Assembly (NCBI RefSeq): GCF_014192475.1
Contig: NZ_JACHXZ010000001.1
Coordinates: 248,001 to 312,000 of the forward strand
DNA: 64,000 nt
From: Simiduia aestuariiviva
GTDB taxonomy: Bacteria > Pseudomonadota > Gammaproteobacteria > Pseudomonadales > Cellvibrionaceae
Reading direction: 5' to 3'
Below are positions 8,490 through 15,628 of the stretch, piece after piece. The position numbers and the translations under genes are program-made. Position 1 is the first letter of the stretch. The number at the start of each line of letters is the position of its first letter. The notes beneath the pieces were generated by a model. That model saw nothing but the letters and a program-made list of their open reading frames with translations. It ran no database searches and was not told where the DNA came from.

Positions 8490-9401
8490 TCAGAGCAGTG
8501 TTGCGGCAACCTCTGACATCTTTTTATAGTTATGACCGACATTTGGCACTAATTGCAGGCTCCAGCTGAAGGCAGTGCCACGCTCCGTGGCTGTGGCTTG
8601 TGAGGAAAGAAAGAAATTTTTTCCTCGCTCAAGACGGTCAGCGCCTTGATTCGTCGCTGCGCTTGTTTGGTCTAGTTTACCTTGCTGTGCATTATTGTCG
8701 AGTTCACCTAGCAGGATCACAAGCTGCTTTTCAAACGATTTATCCAAATTATGCTTTACTGAATCAAGCCCATAAGGGTAAGGCACAGTGTTGCTCATGA
8801 ACGCATACGAACCAGCATTGGCCGCAATGGCTTTTCTGATCCGAGCATCAGGTTTAAGTGCAATCATGCGTTGAACAAATTGCCCGCCTGCGGAGTGACC
8901 AAATATGTCATAGCTGCTGATCGACAGTCCATTAGTGGAGTTTACGTAGTCAAAAATATTTTCTATAACGGTAAATGCCCACTCATCTTCAGGGTTTGAC
9001 CAACCGAAATAGCTTCTAACGTTTCCTTCTTGATAATCATTTGTTATCACTTTGTAAAACTTGCTCTCAAACTCAGGAGCAATCAACATCAAGCCTTTTT
9101 GATCGGCTATATCTGACCATGCATCCAGATAGCTTTCGGCATTTCTACTCATGCCATGCATGATAAACAGTATAGGTTTGTCTTGAGCCCATTTCTCTGG
9201 CTTATATGTCCAAACCCGGATAGTTTTTCGATCTGTGTGTCGATAGGCGTTTATTACAAAGCTATCCTTTCCCGATGGGATAGTGCTTACCTCAGTTCTG
9301 TCTGGACCTTTCGGCATAACGTACAGGTAAATGTACCCAAGCGACGCAAGAATTGCGACCGATAGTAGAATTGATGTCAGTGCCCATTTTATTAGTTTCA
9401 C
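8490..9401 (-). CDS. Membrane-anchored alpha/beta hydrolase
   Basis: The protein has 303 residues. It starts with an N-terminal hydrophobic anchor (residues about 5-29), followed by an alpha/beta-hydrolase domain. The oxyanion region is FIMHGMSRNAESY, the nucleophile elbow is FGHSAGGQF (Ser), the acidic residue is probably Asp in LLGELDNN, and the catalytic His lies in PNVGHNYKKM. The layout resembles polyhydroxybutyrate-depolymerase/feruloyl-esterase-like hydrolases (LpqC type). The substrate is unknown. The start is GTG at 9399-9401. It lies beside the GNAT duplication and the IS remnant. Confidence 0.8.
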   Translation of the reverse strand: MKLIKWALTSILLSVAILASLGYIYLYVMPKGPDRTEVSTIPSGKDSFVINAYRHTDRKTIRVWTYKPEKWAQDKPILFIMHGMSRNAESYLDAWSDIADQKGLMLIAPEFESKFYKVITNDYQEGNVRSYFGWSNPEDEWAFTVIENIFDYVNSTNGLSISSYDIFGHSAGGQFVQRMIALKPDARIRKAIAANAGSYAFMSNTVPYPYGLDSVKHNLDKSFEKQLVILLGELDNNAQQGKLDQTSAATNQGADRLERGKNFFLSSQATATERGTAFSWSLQLVPNVGHNYKKMSEVAATLL

Positions 9402-9518
9402 TTTACTGTCCCTGTGCTATTAAATAATTGGCTATGATTTGTGGTGAATAGCCCTGGCAGCCTATTTAGGATTAATATTGCTAGGGCTAAATGTCGATCG
9501 AGGAATCTGTCCTCTTGA

Positions 9519-9593
9519 TCAGAATGACGTAGCTACAAAAATAGATGAAAGAGCAATTGCGGAGGCAATAGTGACGACTACTCGTTTTTTCAT
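9519..9593 (-). CDS. Possible 24-residue hydrophobic peptide
   Basis: An ATG at 9591-9593 is preceded by AAAAGGATTTAATA (good ribosome-binding site) and encodes MKKRVVVTIASAIALSSIFV plus four residues before a TGA. It reads like a signal peptide. It could be a real leader or small membrane peptide, or the 5' stub of a secreted-protein gene broken by rearrangement. Confidence 0.3.
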   Translation of the reverse strand: MKKRVVVTIASAIALSSIFVATSF

Positions 9594-9609
9594 TATTAAA
9601 TCCTTTTGA

Positions 9610-9951
9610 AGGGCAACTGAGATCAGAGTGTTGACCATGCCAAAAGGATAAAGTTCAAAAGCAAGCCTTTATCAAAGGCGAGCGTCTGCGACCCCTTTAT
9701 CAATTCGCTTTTTACCGTCCCTTGGAGAAGGCCATCTCGGTACTCCTTCCGCCAGCGGGATAACATGAAAGGATGAATTCCCAGGCCTTCAGCGACCTGT
9801 TTTATCTGAATATCAGGCTGGTAGCTCATCTTTACCGCCCGAATCTTGAATTCAGTTGAATATTGCCACGTTTTTCGTGGGTTGTTGTATTTTGGCACAA
9901 ACACCTCCAGATAAGTTATCTAGAGGTGTCCATTAAAGCGGGGGAAGTTCA
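9610..9951 (-). mobile_element. Decayed IS3-family insertion sequence remnant
   Basis: It has one recognisable end: on the minus strand TGAACTTCCCCCGCTTTAAT at about 9951-9932, followed by GGACACC. The truncated OrfA is adjacent, and the distal end and OrfB are lost. It abuts the attC-like remnant at 9952-9985, so it appears to have inserted at or near a cassette boundary. Confidence 0.6.
9623..9904 (-). pseudogene. IS3-family transposase OrfA fragment
   Basis: The first 60 or so residues form the helix-turn-helix of an IS3/IS911-type OrfA (YSTEFKIRAVKMSYQ... HPFMLSRWRKEYRDG). The frame then runs into unrelated sequence and stops at residue 93. No OrfB/DDE gene follows. Upstream is an IS-like end (CCATTAAAGCGGGGGAAGTTCA, split here, ending at about 9951). 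The element is a decayed remnant and cannot transpose by itself. Confidence 0.8.
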
Positions 9952-9985
9952 CGGCGACCCTAAAACCACTTGCTATGCAATGCGC
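9952..9985 (-). other. attC-like remnant E
   Basis: On the minus strand the stop codon of the 123-residue membrane protein overlaps GCATAGCAAGTGG, which matches the left core (GCATAACAA) of the attC sites to the right. The rest is replaced by the IS end. It is weak by itself and supported only by its place in the array. Confidence 0.25.
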
Positions 9986-10344
9986 CTTCTTCCTGAAATT
10001 ATGAATAAATACACTGCCAAAACTGACATCAGTGGAAAACCCAAAAAAAGTATAAATGAGATAATCTTCAGACAAGTCCTATGCCATTTTGGATTATGAT
10101 TAAATTCAAAAATACCCACTGATGTGCAAATAAGACCTGGCACCAACAGAAGAATAATCACTATTTGGATCTTTGCGATGCTAGTCAACGAGGAGAACAC
10201 TTGATCTGAAGTAATTTCGAAACCAAATATAGTTACCGCTTGAAACATGACCAACATAAGATTTGATGTATATAGAAATCCACAAAGACCGACTATTGTT
10301 AATGAAACCAATCCAAATATTATTAATATACTTTCAATTTTCAC
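9973..10344 (-). CDS. Small polytopic membrane protein, probable cassette gene
   Basis: The protein has 123 residues with three hydrophobic helices (residues about 6-28, 55-78 and 90-114) and a basic end (SGRRRIA). It starts at GTG (10342-10344). It is AT-rich compared with core genes in the window. It sits between attC-like site D (10456-10516) and remnant E, as a cassette gene would. No family was recognised. Confidence 0.55.
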   Translation of the reverse strand: MKIESILIIFGLVSLTIVGLCGFLYTSNLMLVMFQAVTIFGFEITSDQVFSSLTSIAKIQIVIILLLVPGLICTSVGIFEFNHNPKWHRTCLKIISFILFLGFPLMSVLAVYLFIISGRRRIA

Positions 10345-10455
10345 TTCGATTTCTCTTTCCCTAGTAATGCTGGTGTTTTTTGCGTGTCATTCGACACCTC
10401 CATATCAGTCAAATATAACTATACAGGGTGTCTACTTTTCGCGGGTAACTTGGAT

Positions 10456-10516
10456 GCATAACGCCCGCAACAGCCGAGAGCGTACCGCCATTGATTGCGG
10501 CTTTGTGGAGTTAAAA
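10456..10516 (-). other. attC-like site D (3' half clear)
   Basis: On the minus strand the right end reads TTGCGGGCGTTATGC, matching the consensus right core (GCGTTATGC) and the inner GCGGGC. An inner dyad AGCCG/CGGCT is present. The left end (TTTTAACTCCAC) keeps only TAAC of the expected complement, so the site is degenerate. It lies 92 nt downstream of the stop of the lipoprotein gene, with the REP-like copy 2 in between. Confidence 0.4.
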
Positions 10517-10527
10517 TTATGGATCTC

Positions 10528-10597
10528 GGGGTCAGACACCATGATTCCGATCTTTGAGATTCGATCAAGGAGTCTGAGCCCTTGATCGCTTACCCCA
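10528..10597. repeat. REP/MITE-like hairpin element, copy 2
   Basis: This 70-bp element begins GGGGTCAGACACCATGATTC and ends CTTACCCCA, with inner arms GATCAAGG and CCCTTGATC. It is a diverged copy of the element at 6502-6569 and appears to be inserted between a cassette gene and its attC-like site. Confidence 0.65.
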
Positions 10598-10607
10598 AAC
10601 TTCTCAT

Positions 10608-11135
10608 TTACTCGTAGACTTGCTGGGACGACCATTTTGCAATATATCTACCTCCGGTAATTGCAATTTTCTCTAGACGGTCGCATGCGCCAAATGCTAC
10701 TCCAGAGCCAATTACCTTTTTAGTGAATTTTATAACTTTCCCACCTTTTAAAATTTCTGCTGCAACGGTAGCAGACGAGCTTGGTCGTATAGCCATAAAG
10801 GTCCATCGGTGAGGTATGACATTCACATAGGTTACTTTAAGAGTGTACTCCTTTGGCGACGATGCGCTTGGGTCATCATGGGAAATAATGTTGGCATTGT
10901 ACTTCGTAGCCGAGTCCAAGATAGACGTAGATAATTTTTCTAGCATCGAGCATTCTACTTTTACTTTTCTCACATCTAAATCACCCGAAAAATCTACCGT
11001 TTCAAGTGACAGAGCAGGCATGGTCGATTTGGCTGGAATATTATCCGATTTCAATACTTTTTTATGGCTATTGCTTGCCCCGCAGGATGAAATAATCATC
11101 GATATGAGCGCCACAAGAATGATTCTGTTAATCAA
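10608..11135 (-). CDS. Putative lipoprotein, probable cassette gene
   Basis: The mature start is a lipobox (LISMIISSC-GAS), so the protein is likely lipid-anchored. The frame is open upstream to 11243, but that stretch translates an attC-like sequence. The TTG at 11133-11135, 8 nt after GGAG, gives a proper signal peptide (about 175 residues). The mature part has a beta-rich look (KEYTLKVTYVNVIPHRWTFM, SSSATVAAEILKGGKVIKFT). Two cysteines (VECSM, GACDR) may pair. The pattern resembles outer-membrane DUF4410-type lipoproteins, but I cannot assign it. Confidence 0.6.
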   Translation of the reverse strand: MINRIILVALISMIISSCGASNSHKKVLKSDNIPAKSTMPALSLETVDFSGDLDVRKVKVECSMLEKLSTSILDSATKYNANIISHDDPSASSPKEYTLKVTYVNVIPHRWTFMAIRPSSSATVAAEILKGGKVIKFTKKVIGSGVAFGACDRLEKIAITGGRYIAKWSSQQVYE

Positions 11136-11158
11136 ATTGGTTTCTCCATAATTGTGTT

Positions 11159-11196
11159 GTATAGCGCCGGAGTCAGATTGCACGCCCTTGTTATGT
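11159..11196 (-). other. attC-like site C (short, degenerate)
   Basis: On the minus strand it reads ACATAACAAGGGCGTGC and ends CCGGCGCTATAC. The left core ATAACAA is good. The right core (GCTATAC) has one mismatch to the complement, and the span of 38 bp is shorter than functional attC sites. It begins 5 nt after the TAA stop of the pentapeptide-type gene, which is the expected place. Confidence 0.35.
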
Positions 11197-11200
11197 TTCG

Positions 11201-12757
11201 TTAACGCCGCGTGTGCCTTTTTACAGCTACAATTGTTTGCCATATCAAACTAGCGAAAATGACATAAAACACAAGGCTAGTAAACTCCATACCTTCTCGA
11301 AGTAGCTTTTTGAAAGGTATTATATTTGCTGCTATTCCATTGAATACATTTGATACTGAGATTATTGCTTCGTTGGCAGGCGGTACTAAGTTATATAGCA
11401 GATTGCCTTCATGGCCAAGAATTAACAAATAATAGATGACTGAGAAAAACACTATCCATAAAGTCGGCAATAAATAGCTCTGGCCAAAGTTAGAGGTCTT
11501 TTCATTTAACCAGAAAATTAATTTCTCTTGATTCAAAGGCTTATTAGATAGCCCTTGTTTATATTTAGTCATTTCAAGAACAAAAAATTTGTTTGCTTCG
11601 ATATGATTTCCAATTTTATCGAAAGAGTCTTTTATTATTCTCAGTGTCTCCCTGTTTGTGTTGTTTGATAACACATCTATATTCAGAAAGTTGGGGGCTT
11701 CTTTTAAATTGGTGTTTTCTAGGTCAATCCCCTGAGCGAATGTGGAATTCCTAAAGTTTGTAAAACTCAAAAATGTAACATATCTAAATATTGATAATTG
11801 GTTTAATTCATTATCGCCTTGTAGGGCTGCAAATTTACATTTCTCGAAGCCTACGAAATCACTGAATATGCTCTTAAAACAATAAAAACGACCATACTCT
11901 GTAGAATAAGAGTCGAAGAGTCCGTTGAAATTGGTGTTGATTAATTCAATTTCATCAATAAAGCCTTCTTTCAGTTCAAGCTTGGCTTTAAATTCAGAGT
12001 TTTCGATCAATATATATTCAGCGTTTAGCTTGTTCAGTACAAACTTTTCATTTATCTCACAGTTTTCAATCCGTAACTTATGGATTTTTATTAGGTCGTC
12101 ATCCGTGTTATTAAATACAGGTTTTTTTAGACTGACATTTTCAAACGATAGACTTTTATCAAAGGAGCAATTGTTAAATAATGGTATATCTAGCGTTGCA
12201 CTGTGATCATCATCCGGGTATGAGCTGACATCTTCTCTAAATTTACAGTTTTGAAATAAGACATTATTTACATTTTCAAGTAGCTTGGACTGGGTGATAC
12301 TCCACCATTGAAAAAACTCACAATCTTGAAAAAATGCTTCGACTTTAGGGATCTCGACTGAGTGCGCTGTGAACTTGCAGTAGTTAAAATGTGCACCCTT
12401 AATTTTTCTTAAAAGTTTAAGGTAATCAAAGTTATCCCTGCTATCTCTGCATGGAAAGAAAATAGAGGTGAATACTGTTACTTCGCTATGGCAGAAATTG
12501 ACAACCTCATCACTGCCAACACCTTCCTGAAGGTAGGCTTTAAATGACTCGGCATTTACTATTTCTGGGTTGTCAGGACGTTTCCATTCAAAAGCTGATT
12601 CAGCTATATACTCAATTAAAGCATCATAAAACTTTCTCAAAATGCCGTTATTTTTGAAATCGTGAGAGTAGTCATCTTTCTTGCAATGAAGGACACACTC
12701 AGTTGTACTTTCAAAAACTTCTCGTGCGCAGCCATCGATACTACAGAATTGGCTCAA
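11201..12757 (-). CDS. Pentapeptide-type membrane protein with N-terminal Cys/His cluster
   Basis: The protein has about 518 residues. Starting from TTG (12755-12757), 8 nt after AAGGAG, it opens with a possible zinc knuckle: Cys5, Cys10, Cys21, His24 and Cys25. A long repetitive region follows with F/L/C at regular spacing (HFNYCKF, FFQDCEFF, LFQNCKF, LFNNCSF, LINTNFNG, FEKCKF, TNFRNSTF), as in degenerate pentapeptide-repeat beta-helices. The C-terminal 120 residues hold two or more transmembrane helices (LLPTLWIVFFSVIYYLLIL; SLVFYVIFASLIWQTIVAV) and a basic tail (KRHTRR). Pentapeptide proteins can mimic nucleic acid or act as scaffolds. The role here is unknown. It lies directly after the AAA_13 ATPase gene, separated by attC-like site B. 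Confidence 0.7.
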   Translation of the reverse strand: MSQFCSIDGCAREVFESTTECVLHCKKDDYSHDFKNNGILRKFYDALIEYIAESAFEWKRPDNPEIVNAESFKAYLQEGVGSDEVVNFCHSEVTVFTSIFFPCRDSRDNFDYLKLLRKIKGAHFNYCKFTAHSVEIPKVEAFFQDCEFFQWWSITQSKLLENVNNVLFQNCKFREDVSSYPDDDHSATLDIPLFNNCSFDKSLSFENVSLKKPVFNNTDDDLIKIHKLRIENCEINEKFVLNKLNAEYILIENSEFKAKLELKEGFIDEIELINTNFNGLFDSYSTEYGRFYCFKSIFSDFVGFEKCKFAALQGDNELNQLSIFRYVTFLSFTNFRNSTFAQGIDLENTNLKEAPNFLNIDVLSNNTNRETLRIIKDSFDKIGNHIEANKFFVLEMTKYKQGLSNKPLNQEKLIFWLNEKTSNFGQSYLLPTLWIVFFSVIYYLLILGHEGNLLYNLVPPANEAIISVSNVFNGIAANIIPFKKLLREGMEFTSLVFYVIFASLIWQTIVAVKRHTRR

Positions 12758-12781
12758 TGTAATCACTCCTTGATGATAGAA

Positions 12782-12854
12782 ACATAACGTCGCGCTCTGC
12801 GGAAGTTTTGGGGCACAGCGGAAAAATTGTCCAATAGTAGCGCCTGTTATACGC
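12782..12854 (-). other. attC-like recombination site B
   Basis: On the minus strand it begins GCGTATAACAGGCGCT and ends AGAGCGCGACGTTATGT. The outer pair ATAAC/GTTAT and the inner pair GCGCT/AGCGC are separated by 2 and 3 nt, the imperfect-dyad layout of integron attC sites; total length is 73 bp. It starts 9 nt after the TGA of the ATPase gene, and the next gene starts 25 nt beyond it. Confidence 0.62.
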
Positions 12855-12862
12855 ATTACTGC

Positions 12863-15154
12863 TCATGACACGACCTCCATCATTTCTTGATAGTGCTTTT
12901 CGTCAAGTTCATTTATCCAGTCAAAAATATCTGAAATAACTGAAACGCCTTCACCAATCAGGTTTTCAACAAAGTCTTCATTGGTTTCAATAAGGTCGTT
13001 ATGTGAATATTCATTGATGAACTTTCTAATCTTTTCCTTCCCTTCGTCTTCAGAGTTTCGACTTTCTGAAACGGCCGTATTAAACAAGTTGGCGAAATTT
13101 CCCCGGTTCTTTGGAAATTTGAATGACAAGAAGGATTCAAGTAATTTTCGGGATAAATTGGCAGCAAGAAAATGATCATCCGTTTCAAGCGTCTGTTGAT
13201 TTTTTAACGAATTCAGTCGTGAAAATATGTAATGATATTCTGAATTATATAAGGTTAATGCTGGTTCGGCATTTGTATAAGTTGAAGTTCTTGGCACTTT
13301 GTTGTTTGCTTTAACAACGTAGAAATTTGCAATATTCTGATTGTTATGTTTATTCTTCCGTGAAATCCAATCGCGAATCAACTTGAAAAACGTGAAGTTG
13401 TGGGTAAAAACAAACAATTGCTTTGCTTTTTCACAGTTCACTTTCATAAATGAATAAGCGTGAAAAAGGTGATTGGAGTCGAAACTTGAAATGGGGTCGT
13501 CTACTACAACAATAGTATCTTCAATCTTGTTGTCATTTTCTTTCAGCTTGGTTATGAAGTAGACGAAAGCAATAGCTGTCTTTTCGCCTTCGCTTAGATT
13601 ACCGTCAACCTGTTCCGTATCATTCCGAAGTATTTCATACCCTTTTTTAACCGGATTAAATCGAAGGGTCAATTCGCTGCGCCCAAGAAACTTATGAAGT
13701 GATTCATTAAACTGGTCAGCGCCCACGCCTTCATTTGATAGTGAATCTTCAAGTTTTCGGATTTCTGTGTTTCTAGTGTTAATTGTTGTTTTTAGCGTTC
13801 CATTTGCGGCTGCTCGATCAACTACTTCTTTTTTCTTCTCATGATACCCGAATGATTTCACTTCAGTAGTCGCGTAGTGAAGTTCAAGTCGCTTTTTGGC
13901 TTTATCAGTTTCTTCTTTGAAATTTCCGGACTTATGGTTGTGCTTATCAACAGCCCTGCCAATAGCGGTCATAGCATCGTTAAACGCCTTCACGGACGAT
14001 TCACTGATAACTTCGACCGCTAGACTAGTTTCAAGCGGATTGGCAATCTTTTCCTTCAGCACAGTGTGCCATACTGCTATTTCTTCGTTTAAGGCTGTAA
14101 TAGCCTTTTCTAATGCTGTACGGGCTTCACCGTACCCGCTTTTGAATTCGTCGTAAAAATCACTTGTAGCGGGTAATATTGTAGGCTGAATATATTGACC
14201 AGAAAGCCAGTCATCAGCACCTTCAAGTCGGGTTTGAAAGGCTTTGTAATCGTCATTAAAGTGGGCTTCTAATTGTTTGGTGCGTTCTTCCGTGATGGTG
14301 TTTCCACAGTATTCACACTGGTTTGTATCGTGGTGCTTATGAAGATCAAGACCAGTTTCAACCCAAGACTTTATATCACCATTTTCAACAAGCCGTTGAA
14401 TCGTTTGACTAATCACGCTGGTTTTTAAAAGATCATCAAGACGTTCTTTTGCTTTGGTGAAGATTTTTTGATTAATGGTCTGTTGACTAAAAGTAATCGG
14501 TGACTTTTGATCAGGCTTCGATGCATTGGTTAATTCAACAATCAATTGGTCATCAAGAAGTGAGTCGTCCGACTTGCTTTCTTCAAGGTGGTCTTCTATG
14601 AATTTTTCAAATTTACGCTTATCGTAGTGAAGGTAGTAACTGTCTGTGGTGTCAATAGACTGAAGACTTGTCTTCATATGTCGCGCGCTATCGGTTCCAA
14701 ATTTTGAAACAGCGCTATCAAGTTTCTTTATTGCTTCGGATTCTATGTTGTGTGCTTTGCTATCGGCTTCCTGTTCTTTTTTTAACTTTTCTAGCTTTTC
14801 ACGTTCTTCAATCTTTTCTTTATCAACAAGCAATATACTTTTTACAATGCTGTTCCATGAAATATTTTCATCAATAAAGTCATGGTTAAAGGTATATATG
14901 TTTAGATCAGAATTCGCCACATTGGCTTGCGTGGTAGGCGTGCCGCTGTCTACATTTACCGAGAATTCCGAAGAAGGAAATTTACTAGAAGTGGCTTTAT
15001 TTTCGATACACCGAAACAAACCAGAAAGCGTAGATTTTCCGCTTCCATTCCATCCATAGAACAAATTGTATTTACCGAAATCTTTGGCATTGCTGTTCGT
15101 ATGATCTTGGAAGATACCGAATTGCTTTAATTTTTGTATGCTTTTTATTGACAT
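12863..15154 (-). CDS. AAA_13-type ATPase, RloC/PrrC-like (possible tRNA anticodon nuclease)
   Basis: The protein has 763 residues. Walker A is GWNGSGKST at residues 34-42. A coiled-coil-rich centre carries a CxxC (Cys280, Cys283) at its turn, reminiscent of a zinc hook. The ABC signature is LSEGEKTA at about 520, and Walker B is IVVVDDPISSFDS at about 550 followed by a switch His (THNF). The C-terminal part contains R-x3-E (RKLLE, about 669-673) and a His at 718 (EYSHND), the order of the Arg-Glu-His triad of PrrC/RloC anticodon nucleases. RloC-type proteins cut tRNA when activated by DNA damage or phage. Nuclease activity here is inference. The gene is AT-rich and flanked by attC-like sites A and B, so it looks like an integron cassette. 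No hsd restriction genes are nearby. Confidence 0.78.
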   Translation of the reverse strand: MSIKSIQKLKQFGIFQDHTNSNAKDFGKYNLFYGWNGSGKSTLSGLFRCIENKATSSKFPSSEFSVNVDSGTPTTQANVANSDLNIYTFNHDFIDENISWNSIVKSILLVDKEKIEEREKLEKLKKEQEADSKAHNIESEAIKKLDSAVSKFGTDSARHMKTSLQSIDTTDSYYLHYDKRKFEKFIEDHLEESKSDDSLLDDQLIVELTNASKPDQKSPITFSQQTINQKIFTKAKERLDDLLKTSVISQTIQRLVENGDIKSWVETGLDLHKHHDTNQCEYCGNTITEERTKQLEAHFNDDYKAFQTRLEGADDWLSGQYIQPTILPATSDFYDEFKSGYGEARTALEKAITALNEEIAVWHTVLKEKIANPLETSLAVEVISESSVKAFNDAMTAIGRAVDKHNHKSGNFKEETDKAKKRLELHYATTEVKSFGYHEKKKEVVDRAAANGTLKTTINTRNTEIRKLEDSLSNEGVGADQFNESLHKFLGRSELTLRFNPVKKGYEILRNDTEQVDGNLSEGEKTAIAFVYFITKLKENDNKIEDTIVVVDDPISSFDSNHLFHAYSFMKVNCEKAKQLFVFTHNFTFFKLIRDWISRKNKHNNQNIANFYVVKANNKVPRTSTYTNAEPALTLYNSEYHYIFSRLNSLKNQQTLETDDHFLAANLSRKLLESFLSFKFPKNRGNFANLFNTAVSESRNSEDEGKEKIRKFINEYSHNDLIETNEDFVENLIGEGVSVISDIFDWINELDEKHYQEMMEVVS

Positions 15155-15191
15155 GGCATCCCTTTCCTAAAATTCTCTCCGGACTAGATTT

Positions 15192-15274
15192 GCGTATGAC
15201 GCCCGCCACAACGGCGAGCAACGATTAGTTGCGAGTCCAGCCGCGCTGCGGCGTGTTGGTGGCGTTTGTTATGC
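15192..15274 (-). other. attC recombination site A
   Basis: On the minus strand it begins GCATAACAAACGCC and ends TGGCGGGCGTCATACGC, very like the ends of Vibrio-type attC sites (TAACAAACGCC ... GGCGGGCGTTATA; established for VCRs). The two halves are imperfectly complementary over about 25 nt, and the centre holds a GCAAC/GTTGC hairpin. The TAA stop of the 96-residue upstream gene lies inside the left core, a common feature of gene cassettes. Length is 83 bp. Confidence 0.7.
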
Positions 15275-15559
15275 ATTTTTATCTGAAACCGGATAGAAAT
15301 AGCCTGAATATTTTACGCCTACCTTCTTAGAAAACCACCAATAGAAAGGATAAGCGAGAAAGCCAAGCAACGCCCCATTTATCATACCTACTACCGGACC
15401 CATAAAAATCAGCTGCAACAGCGCAATATCAAAACCCATTCCCGTGGCAAATGTGTACATGTAAAATGGAATGGCAACCACGCCTGCGCTAAATCCAATA
15501 ACGGAGCTTATTTTTATTAGCGATAAAAAGCTAAGCTCTATCTTAAATATTTCTTTCAT
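15269..15559 (-). CDS. Small membrane protein, probable cassette gene
   Basis: The protein has 96 residues with two hydrophobic spans (about 13-36 and 42-70) and ends VSDKNA. The ATG at 15557-15559 follows AAGGATAAA. The frame is open further upstream, but that part has no ribosome-binding site. Its stop codon is embedded in attC site A. No family was recognised. Confidence 0.6.
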   Translation of the reverse strand: MKEIFKIELSFLSLIKISSVIGFSAGVVAIPFYMYTFATGMGFDIALLQLIFMGPVVGMINGALLGFLAYPFYWWFSKKVGVKYSGYFYPVSDKNA

Positions 15560-15628
15560 TTTATCCTTGTGTATAACAGTTTGTTCATAGGACGCGGCGC
15601 GTATATTCTTTTGAGAGAATTTGCCCAA

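Noticed and set aside
10367-10400. Nine-codon frame (MTRKKHQHY) with a GGAGGTG ribosome site
   Set aside because: It is too short to support as a gene; it may be leader sequence of the 123-residue membrane gene.
12863-15154. A PrrC-type restriction-linked anticodon nuclease operon
   Set aside because: No hsdM, hsdS or hsdR genes lie nearby, and the protein has a central CxxC coiled coil as in RloC; the nuclease role itself remains unproven.
15560-15628. Another attC-like right core (CTGTTATAC) upstream of the 96-residue gene
   Set aside because: No complementary left core or inner pair could be found within 150 bp.
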